From NCBI GenBank assembly GCA_015491595.1, contig WFVP01000385.1, positions 1 to 6,503 on the forward strand: a DNA stretch of 6,503 nucleotides, given 5' to 3'. Positions 1 to 5,680 of the stretch are shown here, one piece after another. A program made the position numbers and the translations under genes. This DNA comes from Anaerolineales bacterium. Its GTDB lineage: Bacteria; Chloroflexota; Anaerolineae; Anaerolineales; DRMV01. Every line of letters begins with the position of its first letter. Position 1 is the first letter of the stretch. The notes beneath the pieces are model-generated. The model did not search any database, was not told the origin of the DNA, and saw nothing but the letters and a program-made list of their open reading frames with translations.

Positions 1-259
1 GCTCTGGGAAGGCCAGACCTGTGCCTTTCTCTCGTCTTCGGCTGGTGGGCACACCTGCCTGTTGCCCCAGGCGAGAACATTGGGCTGACCGGGTACAGGA
101 CCAAAATTCGCTGACCGCCGTCGGCCGTCGGCGGTCGGCCGTTCTCGTCCCGTGCCCGGTTAGAACTACCCCTAATCGTTTCTTACATCCTCACCCGCCT
201 ACTGAACTGAAACAGTCTCACGCCGCCTCGCCCCATTTTATCTTCGTCTCCGAGGCCGA
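1..259. other. Upstream region with no supportable gene
   Basis: I see no recognisable coding gene here on either strand. A short open frame on the + strand (21-263) is rich in Arg, Pro and His, has no Shine-Dalgarno sequence and runs into the tRNA promoter, so it looks like chance. On the - strand a frame starting near base 80 is open to the left edge, but it lacks a ribosome binding site and resembles nothing I know. The stretch contains GC-rich inverted repeats (see 70-149), a possible small hairpin pairing 47-51 with 63-67, and then an AT-richer part (about 160-250) leading to the promoter. It is most likely an intergenic spacer, possibly with the edge of an unseen upstream gene. Confidence 0.5.
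70..149. repeat. Nested GC-rich inverted repeat
   Basis: The inner stem pairs 110-120 with 129-139 (11 bp with one G:U; the central 8 bp GACCGCCG/CGGCGGTC are perfect) around an 8-base loop. An outer stem pairs 70-78 with 141-149 (9 bp with one G:U; core CGAGAAC/GTTCTCG). GCTGACCG also occurs twice directly, at 84-91 and 110-117. No T-run follows, so this is not an ordinary intrinsic terminator. It could be a structured RNA, a DNA-binding target, or GC-rich spacer folding by chance. The pairing is seen directly; any function is unknown. Confidence 0.45.
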
Positions 260-288
260 TTGACTTCCCTTCTTCCCCGTGCTATAAT
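260..288 (+). promoter_or_regulatory. Strong sigma-70-type promoter for the tRNA-fMet/nusA operon
   Basis: The -35 box TTGACT (260-265) and the -10 box TATAAT (283-288) are separated by exactly 17 bp. TGC directly before the -10 box makes it an extended -10. Transcription should start near 294-296, about 12-14 bases before the tRNA. The discriminator after the -10 box is almost all G and C, a trait of stable-RNA promoters under stringent control in studied bacteria. No other promoter is evident before nusA, so this one probably serves the tRNA and, through read-through, nusA-ylxR-infB. Confidence 0.9.
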
Positions 289-307
289 GCGGCGTGCGGG
301 AAATCGT

Positions 308-379
308 TGCGGGGTGGAGCAGTGGTAGCTCGCCGGGCTCATAACCCGGAGGTCGCCGGTTCGAATCCGGCCCCCGCGA
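308..379 (+). tRNA. Initiator tRNA-fMet (anticodon CAT)
   Basis: This is the initiator methionyl tRNA that, once formylated, is carried by IF2 to the 30S P site. The full cloverleaf folds: acceptor stem 308-314/372-378, D stem GAGC/GCTC, anticodon CAT at 340-342 and T arm GCCGG-TTCGAAT-CCGGC. Initiator hallmarks are the three stacked G:C pairs at the base of the anticodon stem (GGG/CCC), an A11:U24 pair in the D stem, and the absence of a Watson-Crick pair at 1-72. Position 1-72 is a U:G wobble rather than the C-A mismatch of E. coli. The discriminator is A379. CC follows but the next base is T, so the complete CCA is not encoded and must be added enzymatically. Its place before nusA matches metY of enterobacteria. 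Confidence 0.96.
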
Positions 380-383
380 CCTG

Positions 384-417
384 AAAAACCGCAGGCATTC
401 CCTGCGGTTTTTGTTTT
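384..417 (+). terminator. Intrinsic terminator between tRNA-fMet and nusA
   Basis: A perfect 12-bp stem, AAAAACCGCAGG (384-395) with CCTGCGGTTTTT (401-412), closes a 5-base loop CATTC. The T-rich tract TTTTTGTTTT ends at 417. It begins 5 bases after the tRNA discriminator, so it defines the tRNA 3' end, and because of the A-run it could also work on the other strand. Only 36 bases lie between it and the nusA start codon, so transcription of nusA from the upstream promoter must read through it. Confidence 0.93.
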
Positions 418-435
418 ACCTCGTGCACAGTTTCA

Positions 436-448
436 CCTCCCAAGGAGG
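436..448 (+). promoter_or_regulatory. nusA Shine-Dalgarno sequence within a small hairpin
   Basis: The nusA ribosome binding site AAGGAGG (442-448) lies 5 bases before the ATG at 454. Immediately upstream, CCTCC (436-440) is exactly complementary to GGAGG (444-448), giving a 5-bp GC-rich stem with a 3-base loop CAA. In the folded state the core of the ribosome binding site would be hidden. The site fixes the start of nusA. The hairpin may give translational control, though five pairs on a triloop make only a modest structure. Confidence 0.6.
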
Positions 449-453
449 ATGCC

Positions 454-2442
454 ATGCCGCGAAGTGAGATGCTCTTGGCCTTCAACGAATTGATGGAAGA
501 GCGTCAGCTGCCCCCGGACCTGGTGGTGGAAGCCCTCAAACAGGCCATTGCCTCGGCCTACCGCAAGACCACGGGCGCGCCCTCGTCCCAAAAGGTGGAC
601 GTGGTGTTCGACCTGCCCAAGGGTCAGATTCGGGTGCTGGCCGAGAAGGAGGTAGTGGCTGAGGTCCGGGACCCCCGCATGGAAATCAGCCTGGCCGAGG
701 CCCGACGCATCGACCCCGAGGTGCAAATCGGGGACCTCATCATGGTGGATGTGACGCCCCATGATTTTGGGCGCATCGCGGCCCAGACGGCCCGTCAGGT
801 GCTCAAGCAGCGCCTGAGCGAGTTCGAGCGTAAGATGCAGTACGACCACTTCAGCCAGCTGGTCGGAGAAATCGTGGCCGGTGTGGTGCAGGCCGTGCAT
901 CCCCATGAAATCGTCGTGGGCCTGGAAAAACGGGCCGAAGGCCGACTCCCCAAGAAGGAGCAAATCCCCGGCGAACGGTTCCACGTGCACGACCGCATCC
1001 GGGCCCTGCTCCTGGACGTCAAGGAAACCTCCAAAGGCCCTCAAATCACCCTCTCCCGGGCGCATCCCAACTTCCTGCGCCGACTTTTGGAAGAAGAGGT
1101 GCCGGAAATCTACCGGGGCGAAGTGGAAATCCGGGCCATCGCCCGGGAGCCGGGCCGGCGCTCCAAGGTGGCCGTCTCGGCCATCGCGCCCAACATCGAC
1201 CCCGTTGGCGCGTGCGTCGGGATTCGCGGCACCCGCATCCAGGCCATCATGCGGGAGCTCAACGGGGAGAAAATCGACGTCATCCTGTGGGACCCCAACC
1301 CGGCCGTCTTCATCACCAAGGCTCTGAGTCCGGCCCGGGTGTTGCGGGTGTACCTGCGGCCGAACCCGGAAGGCGGCATCCCCCGGGGAACGGCCATCGT
1401 GGTGGTGCACGAGAACGAATTGAGCCAGGCCATCGGCAAAGAGGGCCAGAACGTGCGCCTGGCCGCCAAGCTCACCCGCTGGCGCATTGACATCAAGAGC
1501 CTCCCCGAGGCCGCGAGCGAGGCGTTGGAACGGGTGAGGGCCCAGCCCGAAGCCTACGACTGGATTTCCGAGGACTTTCTGGCCCAGGTGGAGAACCTTC
1601 TGGCCAAGAAGGAAGCCGGACGACCCCTCACCCCCGAAGAGTACGACGTGCTCCTCCAGTTCCTGGACCTGGTGGAGCAGGGGCGTAAGCGGGAAGAAGA
1701 GGCGCGACGGCGCCGGGAAGAGGCCGAACGGGCTCTGCGGGAGGAGATTCCCCCGGTGGCCTTCGAACAATCCCTGGAAGAATTGGGATTGCCGCCTCGT
1801 TTGGTGGTCCTGCTCACCAACGCCGGTTACGCCACCGTGGGCGATTTGATTCTCCAGTGGAAGCGGGACCCCGATGCCATCCTGGCCCTGAGCGGCATCG
1901 GCCCCCGGGCGATGGACAAAATCCGGGAGGCCATTGAAGCCTATGAGGCCCGGCATCGGGAGGAGGCCGAAGCCCTGGCCCCTGAAGGGGTCGAGGAAGT
2001 AGTGACCGAGGAAGCCCCGGAGGCGGCTCCGACCTCGGAGGAGGCGGCGGAAACGACGTTGGCGGTGGAAGAGGTAGTTGCGGAAGCCGAGGTGGAGACC
2101 GTTTCCACGTCGGCGACCGAAGCGGCGCCTCTCGCGGAGACGGAAGAAGCCGTGCCGGAAGAGGTGACGGAGGAGGCGGAAGAGGAAGCCGCCCCCGCGA
2201 TGAGCATCGAGGAACTCTTCTCCGCCGAACGGGTGCTCTCGGACTTGGGCCAGGTGGCCGTTGAAGAGGAAGAAGAGGTCGTGGAGCCCGAGGAGCCCAA
2301 GAAGAAAAAGAAGAAGGCCAAGAAAAAGAAGGCCAAGAAGCCCAAGCCCTTCGTCGAGCTGGAGGAGGTAGAGGGCGAAGAGGAGCTGTACATCGCCCGT
2401 CGCCGCCGAAAGCGGGACGAAGACGAGTGGGAAGAATGGTAA
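454..2442 (+). CDS. nusA: Transcription termination/antitermination factor NusA
   Basis: NusA binds RNA polymerase and nascent RNA, promotes pausing and hairpin-dependent termination, and takes part in antitermination of stable RNA operons. The 662-residue product shows the family order: N-terminal polymerase-binding domain (about 1-128), S1 domain (about 132-200), KH1 with GIRG at 256-259, and KH2 with GKEG at 328-331 followed by QNVRLAAKLTRWRIDI. Next come a charged helix (about 405-432) and a helix-hairpin-helix module resembling RNA polymerase alpha-CTD (about 438-500; SLEELGLPPR, AGYATVGDL, SGIGPRAMDKI). The tail is unusual: Glu/Ala-rich (about 501-615), then a lysine tract (616-632), then a basic/acidic end (RRRRKR, WEEW). 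B. subtilis NusA stops near the KH domains and E. coli NusA (495 residues) has two acidic repeats, so this one is long. AAGGAGG 5 bases before the ATG supports the start. There is no rimP upstream. Confidence 0.97.
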   Translation: MPRSEMLLAFNELMEERQLPPDLVVEALKQAIASAYRKTTGAPSSQKVDVVFDLPKGQIRVLAEKEVVAEVRDPRMEISLAEARRIDPEVQIGDLIMVDVTPHDFGRIAAQTARQVLKQRLSEFERKMQYDHFSQLVGEIVAGVVQAVHPHEIVVGLEKRAEGRLPKKEQIPGERFHVHDRIRALLLDVKETSKGPQITLSRAHPNFLRRLLEEEVPEIYRGEVEIRAIAREPGRRSKVAVSAIAPNIDPVGACVGIRGTRIQAIMRELNGEKIDVILWDPNPAVFITKALSPARVLRVYLRPNPEGGIPRGTAIVVVHENELSQAIGKEGQNVRLAAKLTRWRIDIKSLPEAASEALERVRAQPEAYDWISEDFLAQVENLLAKKEAGRPLTPEEYDVLLQFLDLVEQGRKREEEARRRREEAERALREEIPPVAFEQSLEELGLPPRLVVLLTNAGYATVGDLILQWKRDPDAILALSGIGPRAMDKIREAIEAYEARHREEAEALAPEGVEEVVTEEAPEAAPTSEEAAETTLAVEEVVAEAEVETVSTSATEAAPLAETEEAVPEEVTEEAEEEAAPAMSIEELFSAERVLSDLGQVAVEEEEEVVEPEEPKKKKKKAKKKKAKKPKPFVELEEVEGEEELYIARRRRKRDEDEWEEW

Positions 2443-2461
2443 ACTGGAAGGAGGGCGGGTG

Positions 2462-2809
2462 ATGGCGTCCAAAGGACGTCGGCCCAAGCACATCCCCCAA
2501 CGGACGTGCATTGGATGCCGGGAGACCCACGCCAAGTGGGACCTGATTCGCATTGTACGCACGCCCGAAGGGGTGTTCGTGGACCCGTCCCGTAAACGGC
2601 CTGGGCGCGGCGCGTATCTGCACGCCCGGCGTTCGTGTTGGGAGCAGGCCTTCAAACGCAAGGCCTTCGGCAAGGCGTTGCGCACCACATTGACGCCGGA
2701 GGACTGGGCTCGCTTGCGGGCCTTCATGGAAACCCTGCCCCCGGACGCGGAAGAGATTTCTGCTCCCGCAACGGGGGAAGAAACGCAAACCCTGGAGAGG
2801 AGGGCGTAA
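2462..2809 (+). CDS. ylxR: YlxR/RnpM family RNA-binding protein (DUF448)
   Basis: This is a small basic protein (115 residues) of the YlxR family, almost always encoded between nusA and infB. The B. subtilis member has been reported to bind the RNase P RNA and modulate RNase P (renamed RnpM); other reports suggest wider regulatory roles. Family marks are RTCIGCR (14-20; Cys16 and Cys19), LIRIVR (28-33), GRGAYLH (48-54) and the basic KRKAFGKALR (65-74). The last 35 or so residues are an acidic, probably loose tail. AAGGAGG (2448-2454) lies 7 bases before this ATG. A GTG at 2459, directly before it in frame, would add one residue but sits only 4 bases from the ribosome binding site. The gene starts 19 bases after the nusA stop and its TAA overlaps the infB ATG by one base, so translational coupling is likely. 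Confidence 0.93.
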   Translation: MASKGRRPKHIPQRTCIGCRETHAKWDLIRIVRTPEGVFVDPSRKRPGRGAYLHARRSCWEQAFKRKAFGKALRTTLTPEDWARLRAFMETLPPDAEEISAPATGEETQTLERRA

Positions 2810-4629
2810 TGGCCCAGATTAAAGCCGAAGAGCGTTCGAAAAATCAAGTAGTGGAAATCCCCTCCCAGGTGACCGTGCGGGAGCTGGCCGGCATCCTGGG
2901 CATCAACCCCATCGAGCTCATCAAGGCTTTGATGAGCATCGGGGAGATGGTGAGCATCAACCAGACCATTGATTACGACACCGCAGCCATCGTGGCTGCG
3001 GAGTTGGGTTTCAAGGTCCGACCGGCCGGCGCCCCCGAGGAAGCGAAGGAAGAGGCCGCCGAGGAAGGGGCTCTTCCCCTGTGGCGGCAGTGGCTGCTGC
3101 AGGAGCCCCCTGAAGCCCTGCAGCCCCGGCCCCCGGTGGTGGCGGTGTTGGGCCACGTGGACCATGGCAAGACCACGTTGCTGGACGCCATCCGCCACAC
3201 CAACGTGGCCGCGCGGGAGGCGGGCGGCATCACCCAGCACATCGGCGCCTATCAGGTGGAGTACAACGGGCGCACCATTACCTTCCTGGATACGCCCGGC
3301 CACGCGGCCTTCACGGAATTGCGGGCCCGGGGTGCCAAGGGCGCGGACATCGTGGTGTTGGTGGTGGCCGCGGACGACGGGGTCATGCCCCAGACCCGGG
3401 AGGCCATCGACCATGCTCGGGCGGCCCGGGTGCCCATCGTGGTGGCCATCAACAAAATCGACAAACCCAACGCCCGTCCCGAGGAGGTCAAGCGCCAGCT
3501 GGCCGAGCTGGGTCTGATGCCGGACGAGTGGGGCGGTGACACCCTTATGGTGGAGGTCTCGGCCAAGGAAGGCATCGGGCTGGACGAACTCCTGGAGGCC
3601 ATCCTCCTGGTCGCGGACAGCGCGGACCTCAAGGCCAATCCCAAGGGACGGGTCTTTGGCACGGTCATTGACGCGCAGGTGGAGAAGGGCCGGGGCGTGG
3701 TGGCCACCCTGCTGGTGCAGAACGGCACCCTGCGGGTGGGAGATGTGGTGGTGGCCGGCACCGCGTACGGCAAAATTCGGGCCATGTTCGATTATCAGGG
3801 CCGACGGGTGAAAGAGGCCGGTCCGTCCACCCCCGTATCCGTGATGGGCTTCCACGACCTGCCCAAGGCGGGCGAACTCTTCTACAAGGTCGCCAACGAG
3901 CGGGAAGCCCGCCAAATCGTGGAGGAGCGTCTGGAGAAGGAGAAGGCGCGTCAGGAGCAGCGCCAGGTGCTCAGCCTGGAGGAGCTCTTCCGCCGCTTCC
4001 AGGAAGGGGAGGTCAAGGAACTGCGGCTGGTGGTCAAGGTGGACGTGCAGGGTTCCCTGGATCCCATCGTCCACGCCATCGAGAAGGTGGGCGAGCAGAG
4101 CGAAATCGGAGTCAACATCCTGCGGGCCGACGTAGGCCCCATCACCCGGGACGATGTCATGCTGGCCGCGGCCTCCAAAGCGGTGGTGGTGGGCTTCAAC
4201 GTGAAACCCGACGCCGCGGCCCGAAAGACCGCGGAGGCCGAGGGTGTGTCCATTCGCACGTACCGGGTGATTTACGAACTCCTGGACGACATCGAACGGG
4301 CCCTCAAAGGGATGCTGGAGCCCGAGGAACGGGAGGTCTTCCTGGGCGAGGCCGAGGTTCTGGCGGTGTTCCCCTCCTCCCGCTACGGCAAGGTCGCGGG
4401 ATGCCGGGTGCGCCGCGGCGTTCTCCGGCGCAACGAGCGGGTGCGGGTGAAGCGAGGCACGGAGACGGTGTACGAAGGGGTGATTGCCTCCCTCAAGCGT
4501 TTCCAGGAAGACGCGCGCGAGGTGCGGGAAGGTTACGAGTGCGGCGTGGGCATCAAAGGGTTCAAGGATTACCACGTGGGCGACATCCTGGTGTGCTACA
4601 CCATCGAGAAAACCCAGGTCGAAGGATAA
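2809..4629 (+). CDS. infB: Translation initiation factor IF-2
   Basis: IF2 is the GTPase that recruits fMet-tRNA to the 30S subunit and promotes subunit joining. The 606-residue product has one short IF2-N helical domain (about 21-70), an Ala/Glu linker (71-90) and a complete G domain: G1 GHVDHGKT (115-122), G2 region [10 protein letters not shown] (139-148), G3 DTPGH (161-165), G4 NKID (215-218) and G5 SAK (251-253). Domain 2 follows (about 278-365), then domain 3 (about 400-500). The C-terminal fMet-tRNA-binding domain ends with [11 protein letters not shown] (575-585), matching the conserved ECG-x-G-x-K motif. It is much shorter than E. coli IF2 (890) and lacks the long N-terminal extension. 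GGAGAGGAGGG (2793-2803) sits 5 bases before the ATG at 2809, which overlaps the ylxR stop. An in-frame ATG at 2635 inside ylxR is unlikely because it has no ribosome binding site and adds non-family sequence. Confidence 0.97.
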   Translation: MAQIKAEERSKNQVVEIPSQVTVRELAGILGINPIELIKALMSIGEMVSINQTIDYDTAAIVAAELGFKVRPAGAPEEAKEEAAEEGALPLWRQWLLQEPPEALQPRPPVVAVLGHVDHGKTTLLDAIRHTNVAAREAGGITQHIGAYQVEYNGRTITFLDTPGHAAFTELRARGAKGADIVVLVVAADDGVMPQTREAIDHARAARVPIVVAINKIDKPNARPEEVKRQLAELGLMPDEWGGDTLMVEVSAKEGIGLDELLEAILLVADSADLKANPKGRVFGTVIDAQVEKGRGVVATLLVQNGTLRVGDVVVAGTAYGKIRAMFDYQGRRVKEAGPSTPVSVMGFHDLPKAGELFYKVANEREARQIVEERLEKEKARQEQRQVLSLEELFRRFQEGEVKELRLVVKVDVQGSLDPIVHAIEKVGEQSEIGVNILRADVGPITRDDVMLAAASKAVVVGFNVKPDAAARKTAEAEGVSIRTYRVIYELLDDIERALKGMLEPEEREVFLGEAEVLAVFPSSRYGKVAGCRVRRGVLRRNERVRVKRGTETVYEGVIASLKRFQEDAREVREGYECGVGIKGFKDYHVGDILVCYTIEKTQVEG

Positions 4630-4630
4630 G

Positions 4631-4658
4631 GGTGGGCGGCGAAGACCGCCCGCCTTTT
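4631..4658 (+). terminator. Intrinsic terminator after infB
   Basis: A 9-bp stem with one G:U (GGTGGGCGG at 4631-4639 with CCGCCCGCC at 4646-4654) closes a 6-base loop CGAAGA. It is followed by TTTT and then GCTTTG. It starts one base after the infB stop codon and should end most operon transcripts here. The U-tract is short, so termination may be partial, which would allow read-through into the endonuclease-like gene 22 bases downstream. Confidence 0.85.
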
Positions 4659-4679
4659 GCTTTGTGAGGAGGACGTCCG

Positions 4680-5531
4680 ATGTGGCATGGCTTTCGCATT
4701 GGCACCGTGGGCACGCCCCGGTCCACCCCCAAGCGCCCCGGTGGTACGGTAGGAGGGATTCAACGCCTCGCGGAGCTGGACCTGGATGCCCTGGAGCTGG
4801 GATGGGTGCGCTCGGTGCGGGTGAGCGAGAAGACGTGCCAGGCCATCCGGGAGACCGCGGCGAAACACGACGTGGCCTTGAGCGTGCACGCGCCCTATTT
4901 CATCAACCTGAACGCCGATGACGAAGAATGGCCCAAGTCCAAGAAGCGCCTCCTGGATGCGGCGATATACGGCGCGCTGGCCGGGGCCACGGACATCATC
5001 TTCCACCCCGGTTCTTACTTCGGCGCCGACCCCAAAGACGTGCTCCCCGTGGCCCTGCGTCGTCTGGAAGAGGTTATCCAGGAACTGGAGGCCCGGGGCG
5101 TGAAGGTTCGTCTGCGGCCCGAGACCATGGGCAAGCCAGCCATGTTGGGCTCCCTGGAGGATGTCTTGGAAATGAGCCGGGCCTTTCCCCAGTGGGTGGA
5201 ACCCTGTTTGGACTTCGCCCATTTGCACGCCCGGGCCGGGGACGGCTCGATGAACACGTACGAGGAATGGGCGCGCGTCCTGGAGGCTTACGGCAAGGCT
5301 TTGGGAGATGGTGCCTTGCAGCGCCTCCATATTCACCTGTCGGGCATCGATTACGGCCCACGGGGGGAGAAGGAACACCTGGTCTTTGCCGACGCGGACC
5401 TGGACCTGGACGCCATTTTGCGGGTGCTGAAGGATTTCGGCGCTCAGGGGCGCATTTTGGTGGAAAGCCCCACGCTGGAGGACGATGCCCTGATTCTCAA
5501 GGACCGTTGGCTGGCGTTGCATCGTGAATAA
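4680..5531 (+). CDS. Endonuclease IV-like (AP endonuclease family 2) TIM-barrel protein
   Basis: This resembles endonuclease IV (Nfo), a metal-dependent enzyme that cuts DNA 5' to abasic sites in base excision repair. The 283-residue length is typical. Candidate metal ligands appear in the family order: His70 (SVHAPY), His109 (FHPGSY), Glu148 (RPETMG), Asp178 and His181 (CLDFAHLHAR), His219 (HIHLSG), His233 (GEKEHL) and Glu262 (VESP). The Asp of the E. coli D-x-H pair is not obvious: Lys231 is at that spacing, with Glu230 and Glu232 beside it. This matches what I recall of an archaeal-type Nfo subgroup more than E. coli Nfo. A sugar isomerase-like TIM barrel is a less likely alternative. GAGGAGG (4666-4672) lies 7 bases before the ATG, and the palindrome GGACGTCC (4671-4678) overlaps that site. 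There is no space for a promoter after the preceding terminator, so expression probably comes from read-through. Confidence 0.82.
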   Translation: MWHGFRIGTVGTPRSTPKRPGGTVGGIQRLAELDLDALELGWVRSVRVSEKTCQAIRETAAKHDVALSVHAPYFINLNADDEEWPKSKKRLLDAAIYGALAGATDIIFHPGSYFGADPKDVLPVALRRLEEVIQELEARGVKVRLRPETMGKPAMLGSLEDVLEMSRAFPQWVEPCLDFAHLHARAGDGSMNTYEEWARVLEAYGKALGDGALQRLHIHLSGIDYGPRGEKEHLVFADADLDLDAILRVLKDFGAQGRILVESPTLEDDALILKDRWLALHRE

Positions 5532-5598
5532 ATCTGAGAAAGCAATGAGAAGTTCAAAAATACAACGTATGTCGTTATCTTCTCTCCTTCTTCCCCCC

Positions 5599-5627
5599 TT
5601 GTCCAAATGAAAGGGCACTTTTATAAT
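5599..5627 (+). promoter_or_regulatory. Sigma-70-type promoter for the downstream membrane protein gene
   Basis: TTGTCC (5599-5604) and a perfect TATAAT (5622-5627) are spaced by 17 bp in an AT-rich intergenic stretch (5532-5680). A start near A5634 would give a leader of about 47 bases. Unlike the tRNA promoter, the discriminator is AT-rich, so growth-rate (stringent) control is not suggested. No clear terminator follows the endonuclease-like gene, so its transcripts may also enter the next gene. Confidence 0.75.
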
Positions 5628-5680
5628 TTCGTTAGTCCTGAAGGAAGGTTTGCCTCAACCATGCGCCAGGAGAAGAAGAC

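Noticed and set aside
1..80. Possible start of a leftward gene (ATG complement of 78-80)
   Set aside because: There is no Shine-Dalgarno sequence before it and the 26 visible codons are not protein-like; the window is too short on that side to judge.
21..263. An 80-residue + strand frame before the tRNA
   Set aside because: It has no ribosome binding site, a composition of spurious type (Pro, Arg, His), and overlaps the -35 region of the tRNA promoter.
308..417. tRNA gene as an attachment site for a mobile element
   Set aside because: No integrase, no duplicated tRNA 3' end and only housekeeping genes follow.
2299..2348. A-rich lysine tract in nusA as a programmed frameshift site
   Set aside because: The run is read as AAG AAA AAG, so the heptamer is G-AAA-AAG rather than A-AAA-AAG, and no clear downstream hairpin was seen. 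The zero frame continues to a sensible end.
2635..2808. In-frame upstream extension of infB from ATG 2635
   Set aside because: It lies inside ylxR, has no ribosome binding site and encodes sequence unlike IF2, whereas the ATG at 2809 has a strong site and a stop/start overlap.
433..4575. A 1380-codon open frame on the - strand, antisense to nusA, ylxR and infB
   Set aside because: It is aligned codon for codon with nusA and infB, which share a frame. Stops would need TTA, CTA or TCA sense codons, which GC-rich genes avoid. The translation is His/Gly/Leu-rich with no family resemblance, while the + strand proteins are unmistakable.
5535..5551. Direct repeat TGAGAA-5-TGAGAA after the endonuclease gene as an operator
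   Set aside because: Six-base repeats 11 bp apart occur easily by chance in AT-rich spacer, and the pair lies about 50 bases upstream of the -35 box.
5547..5584. Inverted repeat GAGAAG/CTTCTC as a terminator for the endonuclease-like gene
   Set aside because: There are only 6 bp around a 26-base loop and no clean T-run follows; too weak to call.
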